From Pseudopithomyces maydicus (taxonomy: Eukaryota; Ascomycota; Dothideomycetes; Pleosporales; Didymosphaeriaceae), in assembly GCA_026873275.1 (NCBI GenBank), contig JANTUC010000006.1, positions 186,001 through 250,000 of the forward strand: 64,000 bases of DNA. Reading direction: 5' to 3'. Position 1 is the stretch's first letter; each line of letters starts with the position of its first letter. The translations under genes were made by a program, and so were the position numbers. This document shows, piece after piece, positions 11,495-21,782 of this stretch. The notes beneath the pieces are model-generated. The model saw nothing but the letters and a program-made list of their open reading frames with translations. It made no database searches and was not told where the DNA came from.

Positions 11495-12425
11495 GTCGTA
11501 TGTGCTGTTCCAGGTAGTGGTGGGGGAGAAAGGTCCAGTAGCTTAGCTAGCTATCTAGATGTGCGGCTCGGCACCAAAGTTTATATACCCTACCCTACCC
11601 CGCCGTGTTGCCCCGCTAGTCGCCGCGTACCTGCGTCAGGGACGTTAGGCAGCAAAAAAGTGTACCCGGGCCTGTATCGCATCACGCCGTTGTGGAGACG
11701 GCAACTGAAGAAGGAATGGTAGCCTGTCGTTTGCTTGCTGCCTTCGGAACGAGATTTCGTCCGTCGGAAAGAGTGGAAAAGGAAAAGTTGTAATTCATGC
11801 ATCTATGTACGTACTGTATACTCGTCCTTGCGTTCATCACGGTCATCGGCATCAATTCACAAATCACATAGTACCACGCAAGGCACATGCACATATCCAC
11901 ATTCCTGATAAAAAGTCCCTATTATTTGTATTAGCGCGTGTGTTATCTACTCATAAGTATCCAAAGACAAAGGAAAAGTTTCAAGTGAAAGTGGTGTGTT
12001 AGAAGTCCAATATAACGCCCATGACAAAAGAAAAATACTCAAACCAAGAAAACAAAGAGTGTGGTGGTTTCTATCCAGAGCCGCCGTTTTGCAATACAAA
12101 CGCTCTGTTGCTCTCTCTCTCTCTCTCTCTTTCTCATGCAGGTGCAGGACAAAAAGTCATAAATCGTAAACGCGTCGCTAGAGTGAGGTAGCCTCCAGTT
12201 GGCACCCGACATTACACTCAGGATATCTTTCCAAAGACAACCCGTACGCCCACATACATAGCTAACTTTTATAGCTCGGACCGAGAATGTCCAAATATGC
12301 ACCAGGACAATTCCCCAATGCGGTTTCGTAACTCGTGACTGTACAGATGCGTATCCAAATGCATGCTTTCCAGAAAAGACATGTAGATGAGAAATTCGCA
12401 ATAAAGGAGTGTGGGGGTTTTTTGA
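11495..12425. other. Intergenic region with a CT microsatellite
   Basis: Promoter of the WD40 gene on the left and 3' flank of the Byr4-type gene on the right. The right part carries (CT)10 at 12111-12130. I see no gene. Confidence 0.5.
12111..12130 (+). repeat. (CT)10 microsatellite
   Basis: Ten uninterrupted CT dinucleotides about 300 bp downstream of the Byr4-type stop codon, possibly in its 3' UTR. Confidence 0.9.
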
Positions 12426-15087
12426 TTAGTGATCTCTGGTTGCGCTCATGGCAATGCTGCGCAGCTCCCATCGCCAGCCATACTTGTGATCGCCGTTGTC
12501 GCGCATGGTGCCGACCCAGCTTTCGGTTCGGCGTCGCCAGATGGCCTCTTCTTCTCGCTGCCTACGGATGAAGCTCGGACCAAGGTCGAACTCTTCACCA
12601 ATGAAGGAAGGATCCTCCACACCGGTGGGACCGGCGCCGCTGTCGACATTTCCGGCAATGCTGACATTGTCTTTGAGATCCTCGAGCCCGGCGAAGGGGT
12701 CTTCCTCGTCGTCCATATCGACAGACGGCGAGCGAGGATCGTGTTGTTCGCGAGGTGCCTTGAGCCACGTCATCTTGATGGGATCAAACACCATCCGACC
12801 TTCGTATTGAACACCGCGAGGCATGGTTTTCTGTGAAATTAGTGCAGGGCGGGGTGGCGAGGGCGCCGGACGCGGCAGAACTTTCACGGCCCGCGACGAG
12901 ATGCTCTTCTGTTGGATGTGCGTCAATGCGGTGTGCGATATTGAGTGAGAGCGTTCGTGCGAGTGGCCGAAAGGACTGCTAAGGGGCGCAAATGTAGGCG
13001 TGCTGACCGTGGTGAGATCTATTGTGGCCGAAGAGCCGTTAGGATGAGTAAAAGGAGCGAGGGCTTCTTCGTTGCCCTCCCATCGCTGCATGGTGGGATT
13101 GTAAATCATCCCCTTTTCATCTGGATAAAGGGTTAGCCTGTAATTTTGAACGCAGCGGGAGCACGGCAGCACTTACTCTTAGTATATGGTTCGAACAATC
13201 CTCGGATGAGCTGAGGCTTCTGTCCAGAACCCTTCTTCCGATGAGCTGTTGGACTGGTGTGAGGACTCCTAGCCGCTACGTGCACCTTCCAGTTTATTTG
13301 CGTGGGCGGCTGCATCGGACCGTCACCTCGTGCTCGGATGCCAGCCAGTCGTTGTTCACGGGCATTGCGACTGGCAGCAGTATCACGCGCAAAGCGCGGA
13401 GTGGTGTCCGGCTTGGGCGGGCTTCGAGGAGTTTGAGGCATCGGTGTGGCCATACGATCTGGCATGGGCAATCGAGAGGTACTGGTTTGGGACCGCAGCG
13501 TCCTGTTGCTAGGTGCATTGCGAGGAGTCTTCTCAAATTGCTTCTCTTTGGTTGCAGACGTCGGGAGGTCATCAAATATCTCAAGCTCGGTGCCGTCGCC
13601 AAATTGTTTTTTCGGTCCCTTGGGCAGAGTCAATTTTTGGTTTTGACGGCTGCTTGAAGGTGTGGCCTCCTTGCGCATGCCATTCCGACTGGGCGTGGCG
13701 GTGGGATCGAAAGTAGACATGCGGGAATAAGACCTAGTAGATGGAGACAGGGGCCGGCGCGGGTCTGAATCCCTTCGAAGGTGCCCGCGTGAGGATTGCT
13801 TTGCCATAGTATGGTGAGACTGGGTAGTCGAATTGCCTGCGGGCAGAAAAGGAGCAGACGAGCGTGCTGGGTGAGCGGGATTGTTGTTTCGTAGTACAGG
13901 TGCGGAACGTTTAGCTCGAAGAAATTGGGCGCTCGTGGTGGTGGGCATCGGCCGGCTGGGTCCAGGTTGGCCGCTCTGGGTGGCGCCAGATTCATAGACG
14001 GGTGTGAGACGCGTACGACTGCTTATGGACAATGGCCTTGGGATCTTGGAAGTGGCAGGCTTTTCCGGTTTGTCGGTAAACGTGAGGGTGGTGGCGGGAC
14101 GAGCTGCTGGTGGTGTTACGATCTTTGCGGGTTGTTTCTTTACCTTGACATTGCGATTCAACGTGAGCTTGTTAGTATCGAGAATTTCTCCTCCGCCAAA
14201 TTCCAGGCCGTCCATGAAGTCGTCGTCATCCTCCACACCCATTAGCTTCGGTTCGTAGGGTAGTGTGGGGGCTGGAGCAGGTTCATCTTCGTGTTGGGAG
14301 GGCGATGACCATGGGGGCGCAAGCAAGGGCTCGAACTCGACGGGAGGGCCGAGGACAGGTGCCGAGGTGGGCGGAAGCGGTCGTTTCGGTAGGGCGATGG
14401 CAGGCGGCGAATCGGGCGTGGGCAGCTCGCTTCTCTTGAGTTTTTCCAGGCGGGCACTGAAGTCGAGCGGCTCATTGGGCAGTACCAAGCCATTGAGGTC
14501 GTCGTCTTCGCTCTCGAGGGTCATGATGCTGCCCATGCTGGGGCTCATGGCGGAAACGGAAGAGCTGCGGGCGCCTCGACCATCCCTCCGCGTGCCAGCG
14601 AAGCGGATGCCCAAGCTGCCCTCGCCCCAATCATCGTCGAAGGCGTCGAAGTCGTCGGCGGGAGTTCGTGGCACAGGCAGCTTCAGCTTGAGGCCTTGCT
14701 GGGGGTCCTGCGGCAGCTCGAGGTCGGTGCCCCAGTCCTCGTCGACAACCATCTTGCGGCTCGATTTTTCTTTCCCAGCCTCTTGATGGCACCGCCAAGC
14801 AATGCTGACGCAGGCACGCTCGCGGGGATGGGGATGCCGGCGAGCTTCGCGGAGGTGATGGCGTTGGTGGTCGAGGCCTCGTCGTTCGGGGTGAGCAGCA
14901 CCTGCCAGTCGTCGTCGCCCGTGTTGGACTCGGAGCGGACGGACACGCTCCGCGAGGTGGACTGCAGGTGGGAGATGGAGTGGGTGAAGATGTCGCCGGT
15001 GCCGTCGAAGTCGCCGTCGTCGTCCCAGTTTTCGATGGTCGAGGCCATCGAGGCCATGCGCTGGGCGAACGAGCCCTTCGCGGCCAT
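12426..15087 (-). CDS. byr4: Byr4/Bfa1-type subunit of the two-component GAP controlling septation
   Basis: Exon 1 is 15087-13177 and exon 2 is 13120-12426, split by a 56-nt intron (donor GTAAGT, branch CTAAC). The product is ~868 residues after one extra base at the T5 run 14765-14769 (plus strand), which joins KRLGKK to SSRKMVVDEDWG. Family marks are an acidic N-terminus (STIENWDDDGDF), a DDDWGEGSLGIRFAGTRR block followed by SAMSPSMGS and LESEDDDL, a long Ser/Pro/Arg-rich disordered middle, and a C-terminal block with KGMIYNP-MQRWEGNE and EFDLGPSFIRRQREEE. In fission yeast Byr4 scaffolds Cdc16 to form the GAP for the GTPase Spg1 at spindle poles, restraining the septation network. I infer the same role here. 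It is divergent from the XRCC4 gene. Confidence 0.78.
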
Positions 15088-15951
15088 TGCGGGGGTGGGG
15101 GTGGTGGTTGCAACTGCTCTGTGTGGTGTCGTGGTGATGATTGTGCAGGTTCGAATGGCTGGGGACGCGGTGGACAGACCCTGTTGGAGTGCCAGAGGGC
15201 GCCCGCTAGACGAGCTTGGCGGCAGCGACAGCAGCGACCGAAGCGACCCAAGCGACCACCGCGGCCACCAGGCGCGCGAGGCGGTCAGACACACGGGGAG
15301 CCGGAGCCGGAGCCAGGCCTGTGCGGGACGCGTCCGTCGTCGCTTGTTGTGTTGTTCGTGCTCTGCTGTGCGTTGCTTTGCCGTGCCTTGCCTTGCCTCG
15401 CCCTGCTTGCCGTGCCTGTGTGCGTGTGCGTGTGCGTGCGCGTGCGCGTCTGCGAACGCCCTGGGGGACCGGCGGATGGGGTGTGTGGGATGGACCGCCT
15501 ATGCAGCCTGGCCCTGGTGCAGCATGTCGCGCGCGCGCTGAGATCCACTGCACGACCGTGGCCTCCTCTGTGGCCGTCCAAGCAGCGTCTAAATAGAGAC
15601 TGGTTCAAGGCAGCAGCACCATCAGCATTGCAAAACTACGCCTCTGTTGTTTTGTTGTCGTGCCATATAAGGTTCGCCGGCGCCCGCCTCCTCTGGCCCG
15701 TTTCGATACTTTTTTCCACGCCGACTGAAACCCTCGGCTTCCTGTCCGGCCTTCCGCTCCCTCGTTCCTGGCCTATTTCACTGTGACAGGCATCATCCCA
15801 TATCCCCCAAGGGTGTGTGTCAGGTCCGATTACGCGCCACATCATCATCGTCGTTACCGTCTCGTCCGCCACCAAAGCCCCTCTGCCACCGCCTGCAGCT
15901 TGCAAGCAACCACCTCTGCTGCCCCATCGGTAGCGAGAACGGGCCGGCGCC
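15088..15951. promoter_or_regulatory. Shared divergent promoter region of Byr4-type and XRCC4 genes
   Basis: 864 bp of GC-rich, CpG-dense DNA separate the two start codons. It contains TGTGCGTGTGCG-type simple tracts around 15418-15455. Long antisense ORFs cross it but lack domain content. No individual factor site is secure. Confidence 0.5.
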
Positions 15952-17439
15952 ATGCGGGGCCGCTACATCGTACCCGTGGAGCCCGCTGCAGGTGACGGCG
16001 AGATCGTGGTCGTCGAGGTGCAGCAGCAAGGCCAACATCCGCTGGACGTGCGCCTCGTAGGCTGCGAGGGCGAGAGCCCTTATGTCACCACAAGTAAGAT
16101 TGGACGCAACCAACCTCATCTCCTTGCACCTTTGACCCAGTGATCCCAGTCAGCCACCGCACCATCGCAGATTTGAGGCACAAGTTCAAGGGCTCGCTGG
16201 ACGACTGGGAAGCCGTCCTGTCTCATTTCCTTTTGCAGAAACAGCCTGAAGCCGACGGTGCCAAACTATTGGAAAGCGTGCGCATCGTGTACGCGCTTAA
16301 GAACGACAGTATCGATATCATCATCCAGCAAGACATCAAGGGAATCAAGGCAAGTTAGACGACGACCCATGCCGGGATTCCCGTCTGGGCTAACCCACCA
16401 CAGGTGAATCTGGGGGAGATCCGCCTTCCCAAGGATGACGAATTTGAGTAAGTGCCATATGCCGATCCTCCTTCTCAGTTAGAGTGCTGCGTGCTCCCCA
16501 ACCGCCGTCATCACGCGCGCACTGCTTGACCTGCCCTCTTCCACCACGAGCTTTGACCTTTCGTCATGGAGAGACGAGTAAACTAGTGCCTGACGCAATG
16601 GCGTAGATTCAATCCGTTCGAATGGGCGCAAGCCTCAGCGCAAGCTCATCTGCACACATTGAAAGAGTTGGCCGATGCAAAGAGCCATGCGAACAGTGAG
16701 CAGAGCACCATCGCCAAGCTTCACGCGCAGCTTGACGACTTCATCAAAACCAAGAATGAAGCCGAAACCGCCATGCTGCAGCAGTTCATGGAGCTGCTCA
16801 ATGAGAAGAAGCGTAAGATCAGGGATCAAAACCGGCTGTTGGCGAGCGTAAAGGTCGACAAGACTGCCGGTAAGCTTTCCTTGTATCCCCGGCAAGGTTT
16901 CCCCGTTGTAATCTTAATGTTTAGCCACCACCGTAGAGGCGTCTAGAGAAACAACCAAACCACGCAAGCCGGCCACATCTCGCACATCCAAGCGAAAAGC
17001 AAAGGCTCCAGAGCCTGAACCGGAGCCAGAGCCAGAGCCGGAGCCGGAGCCGGAGCAGCCCTCAGATGACGACCAGATGGAGATCGATCAAGGCAAAACA
17101 GAAGAGCTGGACGGCGAGTCTGACCAAAGCGGAGCAGCTACCCCAGATCGTGCGTCCGAGAGCGAAACCGAAGACGAGGACGAAGGCGGTTTCGCCACCA
17201 AAGCTCCAGCGCCTTCAACACGTGCAACGCGAGGTAAATCGGCCCGGTCTACACGTGCTTCATCCGTGACGGTGCAGTCTTCAAAGAGAGCTGCAACCCT
17301 GGATGACGAAGACGATATAGCGCCACCACCGCGGCGTGAGCTTCCGTTCGGGAGACGACCAACAAGACAGAAAGCAGCAGCCAAAGCGCCGTCACCAGCC
17401 GCGGATGACGAAGACGATGAGACAGACGAGGAACTGTGA
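15952..17439 (+). CDS. XRCC4: XRCC4-like non-homologous end-joining protein
   Basis: Five exons: 15952-16093, 16141-16349, 16404-16447, 16607-16869, 16925-17439, giving 390 residues. Residues 1-130 form the globular head (RLVGCEGESPYVTT near residue 40; DLRHKFKGSLDDWEAVLSHF; VRIVYALKNDSIDIIIQQD; FEFNPFEW at the head-stalk junction). Residues ~140-215 are a heptad-rich stalk ending AMLQQFMELLNEKKRKIR, the part that in XRCC4/Lif1 dimerises and binds DNA ligase IV. The tail is low complexity: a Glu-Pro run near 17020-17056, acidic patches and an ELPFGRRPTRQK motif near the end, a likely nuclear signal or FHA/ligase-regulatory region. The second intron uses a GC-AG boundary. It functions in nuclear repair of double-strand breaks. 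Confidence 0.88.
16350..16403 (+). other. GC-AG intron in the XRCC4 gene
   Basis: The exon ends GGAATCAAG and the intron begins GCAAGT. Branch-like CTAAC at 16390 precedes the CCACCACAG acceptor. Removing 54 nt keeps the frame between DIKGIK and VNLGEIRLPKDD. No nearby GT donor does so. Confidence 0.8.
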
Positions 17440-18618
17440 GGGGTGAGCCGCTTATAATACTAAGACAGCGTTCAAGCCTTGCGTCGTCGGAGCCGGCCTT
17501 GCATACTATGTATCCAAGCCATTAAGCACCAAAACAGAAACCCTTCCGGACACTTTTCATGTCCTGTATTTGGCACAGCTAAGGAGGTGTAGAATGGTTA
17601 CAGGTGTCAGTGCCGAACGTTTGTTCTTCAGAACATGACTCGATTTACATGCAGGGGCTTTTGTGTGCGCAAGTGAACAGACTGTCAGTGCAACACACGT
17701 GCACCCCCTGCTTAAGGGAAACGCAGCGGGGTCTGGTTACTCTGGCTTCTCTGGTTCACCTGGCGATGGGTGGATGTGCTTCGGCTGCGAGCCACCGGCA
17801 AGACAAGCGACCAGCCAGGGTTCTGGGACGATCATGCGGGACCGGCGTGGGATGACAGCGGGCGTGCCTGGGGACCTGCTAGCGACATGAATACCAAGCA
17901 GCGTACAGCGAATGTAGCCACCAAATAGAAGAACGGCGCGTGTAGGCGCCTACCACCACGTTTTTTTTTCAGCATCGCAGGCGGGTGATACATAGATCTG
18001 TGCAATGCCCTGACTATGGCGAGCGGGACCTAAAAGCTTAGACAGCTGAGGGTGAGCGATGCGCCGGCCAATCACAAGCATTCGCTGCATCGGATACGCC
18101 AAGCACCTCTCCAGCATCGTCACCGGCTGCATCTTTACATACACTGCGCGTAGGCGGCCGCCGCATTCACTCCTTGCCATACCCTGCCCGAGCCACCCCT
18201 CCAGCTGCACCCTCGGAATGGTCGCCTGCTGGGCCCCGCACTCCCTCCCGCCGTGTGCAAGCTGAAGCACCACCGTCGCCCTCCCTACCATTGATACGGT
18301 GCGTATGCTTGGCGCGTTGCGCTGCAGCACTGCCGACGCGATGCTGCGACCTTGCTCATACTCTTATTCAGCGTTCAATTGTTCCCACTATCGCCCGTCA
18401 CCCTCGCGCCTGTGCGCCCCATTCACCTCACCGCGACCGACCGTGACCGACCGCGACCGCCCTCGTCCGCTTCACGAGACCCCCACCCAACTTTACCCTC
18501 GCCCGCACACGACAACTTCATGTCCGCAGCCTCTCTCCTCGCCCCACACCAGACACATCCCCGCGGCTTCGAGCCTTCCACACGCTAGACACACAGCACA
18601 CCCAGTCACCCTCCCACC
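17440..18618. other. Intergenic region between two tandem genes
   Basis: 3' flank of XRCC4 and promoter of the gene at 18619. Bases 18,390-18,600 are CCA/CAC/CGACC-rich, as in many fungal 5' leaders. No supported gene. Confidence 0.5.
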
Positions 18619-21136
18619 ATGGCTGGCTCCGAGCGGCCGCCGGAGCAATCGGTGCCCACCACAGGCCTGAAGCGCAAGTCGCTGTCGGACGAGGACCAAG
18701 AGGACCTCGACCAGCTAGATGGCATCTTCAAGCGCCTCAAGAGTACCGTCCCGCGCGCCCCATACATCTTATCCACACCCTCTATGAACCCGTACCGATA
18801 CCACTCTTCACACGAGGCACGCGCATGGATGATGGGGCATTTGTTCAAGTATGAAGAGGAGTATCTCCAGTACCGGACCTTCCATTTCCGCGAACCATAT
18901 CGAGATTGTTTCACCCTGCAGCCGGGAGAAGACGACGAGCCAGAGCCGCCTCGGCCACGATCCCGGGCCTCAAACACCGCCAGCCAAGCACCTAAGAAGA
19001 AGATCAGTCTGGCCGACTACAAGAACAAGCAGGCAAATGGCCCCAGCGCGCCGGGCTCCAAGAAGGTGTCACCAGCTCTGCAACCCACCAAGCCCAACCC
19101 GGCGCAAACCAACGGAGTGAAACCCACAGAGAAGCAAGCTTCGGCGCGTGCACAGGGGCGAGATAATGCAGCGCAACCAAGCCGGTATGTCGCATCGTTT
19201 CTACAATATTCCAAGACTAATAAAATCACAGACCTGAGAAGAAACCACCCGAGAAGCCTGAGAAGCGTGACCGAGAGGATAAGCAAATAGCGCTCCCCGC
19301 ACGACCCCCAAAGCCGGAGCCTGCAGAATCGAAAATGGAGATAGACAAATCGGCGCCGTCCAACTCTACACCGCATGGCTTACCACCACTACTATCTCCA
19401 GTAGAGCAGCCGCTCAGCAATCCCCACGGGTTGCCCACCCTCCTTTCGCCTACTCTACCTTCAAATGTCCTGAAAGAACTCGAAAGACTAGACACACAGC
19501 GCAAACGGGCCGACTCCAATACTTCGACATCATCATCCGATCCTAACAAGAGTCAATACTTGAACGTTCCGGAACGTATGGCATCAAAAAGGCCGGTGGC
19601 CGCAAAAGACGGAGAAGCAGCTCAGAACGTGTCCCGGGCACGATCGGTGTCATTTACTGGCAAGTCTCCGCGCGAAGAACCTGTCGAAGACGGAGAGGAA
19701 CAAGACCCAAGTATCGTGGTCAAACTGAAATACACAAAGAAGACACGGGAGACTATCAAAAGACTGTTGGCGCTGCCTCCAAAACGGGAGAGTTCGACAG
19801 AGAAAAAGGAACGCGAAGAACAGGCAAGGAGTCGTCCTACACAAGCACAATCTAAGCCTGCAGATGGGGTCGAGAAGAAACCGAAGGCCGTTCCAAAGGT
19901 TGCCGCGCGTCGACCCGAGTCGTCAGCAACCGCGTCCAAAGCGCCGGTTCCGTCCATAAAGATTGCCGAAAAGAGGCCACGCTCTGAAGATGATGTGGCC
20001 CAAGCAGCGCCGGCGAAGCGTCCGAGAACATCCACCGTGTCATCACAGGATCGCCCGATTACTCCAAGAGACCAAGCGAACTCCCCAGCCGCATCAGCGA
20101 AATCAGCGAATGCGCAAAAGGGCCAAAGTGTTTATCTGACTCCGCGGAAGGATCTGAAGGCCGTCAATATGCTCCGAACAAGTTCGGCTGAAAGTCACGA
20201 TTCCACCCCGGGGCGATCAGGTGCGACGCCCACAGGCTCACAGCGGCACGATCATAAAGCAGCCACCTCTGCTCCATTGAGTGGAAAGAAGCAAATGGAT
20301 ATAGCGTCAATCCAACAGTCATCAATGAAGCTCAACCAAATGGGAAGGACCTTGAAGCACGAAGCCCAAAAGCTAGAGCGCGACAAGGCCGCACGATTCA
20401 CTAAAGCAGACCAAAAGCACGCCGCCGTCATCGGTCTGGAATGCATCCTGTAAGTCTCGTTCCCCCTCACACCCCCTCACACCCCCAAACTAACCTAACC
20501 TCCCCAGCTCCTACATGGCGGCCTACCACGCGCAAGACCAATCCCTCCAGCTCCGCGGCCGCCCCGCCGAAGTAGAAGGCACATGGAAGACACTGCTCCC
20601 CCTCTGCACCTCGTACGCGCGCCTAACCAAGGACTTCACCCACCTCGAAGGCTTCCGCTCCTACCTCGGCGCCGTCATCGCAGCAAACATCTGCACCCTC
20701 GTCGCGCCCCGCGCGCCTCCCCCACCTCAGCCCCAACCTCAGCCTCAACCTCAAAACACCACGACTCCCCCACGACCTCTCCCTCGCAGACCTCACCCGC
20801 CAACACGCCATCCTCACCGAGAACCTCGCCCTCCTCGCCGACCACTACCAGAAGCTGCAGCGCCACACGCACGACGCGCGCGCCGCACTCCCCATGGAGG
20901 ACCTGGAGAAAATGTACACCCGCACGTGGGCGGGTGCCGAGTGGGGCGCGAAGCCGCACAAGGGCGGCGAGAAGCTGGGGAGCGCGGTCAGGCTCGCGGG
21001 CCCGTATTATCTGCCGATTCAGAGCGACACGACGCCGATTCAGGCGGTGCGGTTCGGGCTGAGGTTTTTGGGCGAGTATTGCGAGAGGGAGGGCGTCATG
21101 CATGGGATGAGGATTAATTTGGAGAGGCCTGAGTGA
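18619..21136 (+). CDS. Unrecognised nuclear-type protein, frame broken twice near the 3' end
   Basis: Exons 18619-19184, 19232-20449 and 20508-21136, giving 804 residues if one base is added at each of the C5 runs 20719-20723 and 20767-20771. I do not recognise the family. An N-terminal folded-looking segment (residues ~30-100, with PYRYHSSHEARAWMMGHLF and YLQYRTFHFREPYRD) is followed by ~450 residues of Lys/Pro/Ser-rich disorder. That region contains a short basic motif KLKYTKKTRETIKRLLALPP. A helical C-terminal domain follows (KADQKHAAVIGLECIL, SYMAAYHAQDQSLQLRGR, TWKTLLPLCTSYARLTK, DLEKMYTRTWAG, VRLAGPYYLPIQSDTTPIQ). Basic clusters such as EKRPRSEDD and AKRPRTS look like nuclear localisation signals. 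A chromatin or transcription role is inference only. Confidence 0.7.
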
Positions 21137-21286
21137 GGGGGAGATGGGGAGGAGAAGAGGAAGAAGAAGAAGAAGAAGGAGAAAATGGGGGAGGGAAGAG
21201 TGGTTGGGATGTGTATACATACGGATTGTATTGGCTGGGGGAGAGGGGAGGTGAGGTGTGCGTCTTGGTAGGAAGGGATCTTGGGA

Positions 21287-21430
21287 GGATTGACGGATTG
21301 ACGGATTGACGGATTGACGGATTGACGGATTGACGGATTGACGGATTGACGGATTGACGGATTGACGGATTGACGGATTGACGGATTGACGGATTGACGG
21401 ATTGACGGATTGACGGATTGACGGATTGAC
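21287..21430 (+). repeat. 18 perfect tandem copies of GGATTGAC
   Basis: 144 bases of uninterrupted 8-bp repeat, about 150 bp after the stop codon of the preceding gene. Because 8 is not a multiple of 3, three units give a 24-base period. This explains the spurious antisense ORFs with an eight-residue repeat in all frames. Confidence 0.95.
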
Positions 21431-21475
21431 AGGTGGACGGTGATGCGTATGCGGATGCATACCATACCATACCAC

Positions 21476-21500
21476 ACCCTACCCTACCCTACCCTACCCT
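21476..21500 (+). repeat. (ACCCT)5 microsatellite
   Basis: Five copies of ACCCT. It resembles a telomere repeat lacking one A, but is not the fungal TTAGGG/CCCTAA hexamer. Confidence 0.85.
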
Positions 21501-21694
21501 ACCACCTTTGTACACTTGAGCATGCGCGCTAGGTCTACATACGTACGTACATACGTCCGTGCACTCATGGCGAGTGGCTGCATCTAGACGCACGCACGCA
21601 TGTATGTCCGTGTGTATGTATGTGTTTTTATTAGCGGTTTCCACTGCTGGAACTACATACCTTCACTGCAGAAGCAAACGAAGGAAAGCAAAAG

Positions 21695-21782
21695 AAGGAA
21701 GGAAGGAAGGAAGGAACCAACCAACCAACCAACCACCCGCCTAACGAACGAGGAGGGCAGAGATATATATATATATATATAT
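21695..21782 (+). repeat. Consecutive GGAA, CCAA and AT simple repeats
   Basis: A GGAA tract runs to about 21716 and a CCAA tract to about 21734. (AT)10 lies at 21763-21782. Confidence 0.8.

Noticed and set aside
14696..15786. Plus-strand ORFs of 281 and 272 codons
   Set aside because: They run antisense through the Byr4-type first exon and the divergent promoter. Cys/Ala-rich composition comes from GC-rich DNA, and no domain is visible.
20675..21477. Three minus ORFs (118-266 codons) with an eight-residue repeat NPSIRQSV
   Set aside because: They translate the GGATTGAC octamer array in all three frames and overlap the 3' end of the plus-strand gene antisense. No codon signal beyond the repeat.
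21476..21500. ACCCT array as an internal telomere remnant
   Set aside because: The unit is five bases, not the CCCTAA hexamer of filamentous ascomycetes, and there are only five copies.
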